Of a stretch of DNA of 6,881 bases, positions 6,585 through 6,881 are shown in pieces. The stretch comes from Zoogloeaceae bacterium. GTDB lineage: Bacteria > Pseudomonadota > Gammaproteobacteria > Burkholderiales > Rhodocyclaceae. The stretch is from assembly GCA_031281985.1 (NCBI GenBank), contig JAITEO010000316.1:1-6881 (forward strand). Direction: 5' to 3'. The position numbers and the translations under genes were made by a program. The notes below the pieces were generated by a model, which searched no databases, had not been told where the DNA came from, and worked only from the letters and a program-made list of their open reading frames with translations. Numbering within the stretch: position 1 is the stretch's first letter; each line of letters starts with the position of its first letter.

Positions 6585-6629
6585 CGCCAAAGTTTTCCGC
6601 CAACCGTATCGAAATCAACCACGCTCCCT

Positions 6630-6652
6630 CGCTCTTTTTTCGAGCGCGCTCG
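6630..6652. repeat. Palindromic CGCTC/GAGCG structure
   Basis: CGCTC (6630-6634), a 7-nt loop TTTTTTC and GAGCG (6642-6646) make a hairpin with the same arms as the dispersed repeats but in swapped order. It overlaps a perfect 12-bp palindrome CGAGCGCGCTCG (6641-6652). Confidence 0.35.
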
Positions 6653-6669
6653 CATTTGAAAATCCGGGA

Positions 6670-6756
6670 GCGTCCCGAAGGGACGCAATTTTGATAACCC
6701 CCGGCGTCAGCCGGGGGCGTGACGGCCCATCCCACCCTGGATAGCCCCAACGGGGC
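6670..6756. repeat. REP/BIME-like cluster of three G/C-rich hairpins
   Basis: Three perfect hairpins follow one another. GCGTCCC-GAA-GGGACGC (6670-6686) is followed by AATTTT. CCCCCGGC-GTCA-GCCGGGGG (6698-6717) has an 8-bp stem. GCCCC-AAC-GGGGC (6744-6756) is the third. Dense G/C-rich palindromes in intergenic DNA are typical of REP/BIME-type repeats, often mobilised by REP-associated tyrosine transposases. No transposase gene is in the window. The first hairpin resembles a terminator, but no plus-strand gene precedes it. Confidence 0.5.
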
Positions 6757-6881
6757 GTTACCCGCAGCGGCAGCATGGGAAAAACCATTCGTTGCGCTCG
6801 AATACGAAAAACGATTGCGATGGCGGCTCTGCCGAAAACGACGCATGTGCCGATGCAACTGCACGATGTAACGCCCCGTTG
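6748..6881. repeat. 14-bp inverted repeat enclosing about 106 bp, cut by the window end
   Basis: CAACGGGGCGTTAC (6748-6761) is perfectly repeated in inverted orientation as GTAACGCCCCGTTG (6868-6881), the last bases of the window, so the right arm may extend further. The interior contains a hairpin ATTCG-TTGCGCT-CGAAT (6787-6803) and another CGGC-TCT-GCCG (6824-6834), with no convincing gene. Terminal inverted repeats around a short non-coding core suggest a miniature mobile element or a paired REP unit. Confidence 0.45.

Noticed and set aside
6670..6696. Rho-independent terminator
   Set aside because: The stem is good and AATTTT follows, but no plus-strand gene ends upstream and the neighbouring hairpins lack T-runs; a repeat cluster explains it better.
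6265..6864. 199-residue open frame on the minus strand
   Set aside because: It runs through the hairpin cluster, the repeat copy and the promoter, and overlaps the signal-peptide end of the real gene in another frame; no domain is recognisable.
6741..6881. Integron attC site
   Set aside because: The inverted ends GCGTTAC/GTAACGC recall attC ends, but GTTACCC does not fit the GTTRRRY core and no integrase or cassette is seen.

Overview
The window looks like part of a proteobacterial chromosome. A betaproteobacterium is my best guess, based on high GC (about two thirds in a hand-counted piece of the second gene), codons ending in G or C, and a full-length Aas with an unfused LplT-like transporter. 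The taxon is inferred and the sequence does not fix it.

Layout. Positions 3-107 are the 3' end of a plus-strand gene for a protein with a C-terminal membrane segment. Positions 108-413 hold no gene. They do contain two 29-nt palindromic repeats, exactly 61 bp apart with a 32-nt spacer, that look like a decayed type I-E CRISPR array. A direct repeat and a good sigma70-type promoter (TTGACC, 17 nt, TATAGT) follow. They lead into a tight three-gene plus-strand operon: aas (477-2636), an Amidohydro_2-type metal-dependent hydrolase (2637-3836), and an LplT-like MFS transporter (3833-5233). The junctions are TAGATG (no gap) and ATGA (4-bp overlap), so translational coupling is likely.

Function. 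In known systems LplT flips lysophospholipids across the inner membrane and Aas re-acylates them with acyl-ACP made by its own synthetase domain. The operon therefore encodes phospholipid repair. The hydrolase between the two known partners has no obvious role in that pathway and is the most interesting functional unknown here.

The 3' end of the transporter gene runs into a heptanucleotide tandem repeat and a roughly 40-bp hairpin-bearing repeat. A second copy of that larger repeat lies at 6490-6530. The two copies bracket a minus-strand gene (5333-6433) for an unrecognised exported protein with a calcium-loop-like motif and six cysteines in the mature part. That gene has its own ribosome-binding site and an extended -10 promoter.

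Positions 6531-6881 contain no convincing gene. They are packed with hairpins: a 7-bp stem at 6563, three G/C-rich palindromes at 6670-6756, and a 14-bp inverted repeat whose right arm is cut by the window end. This looks like a REP/BIME- or MITE-like repeat cluster.
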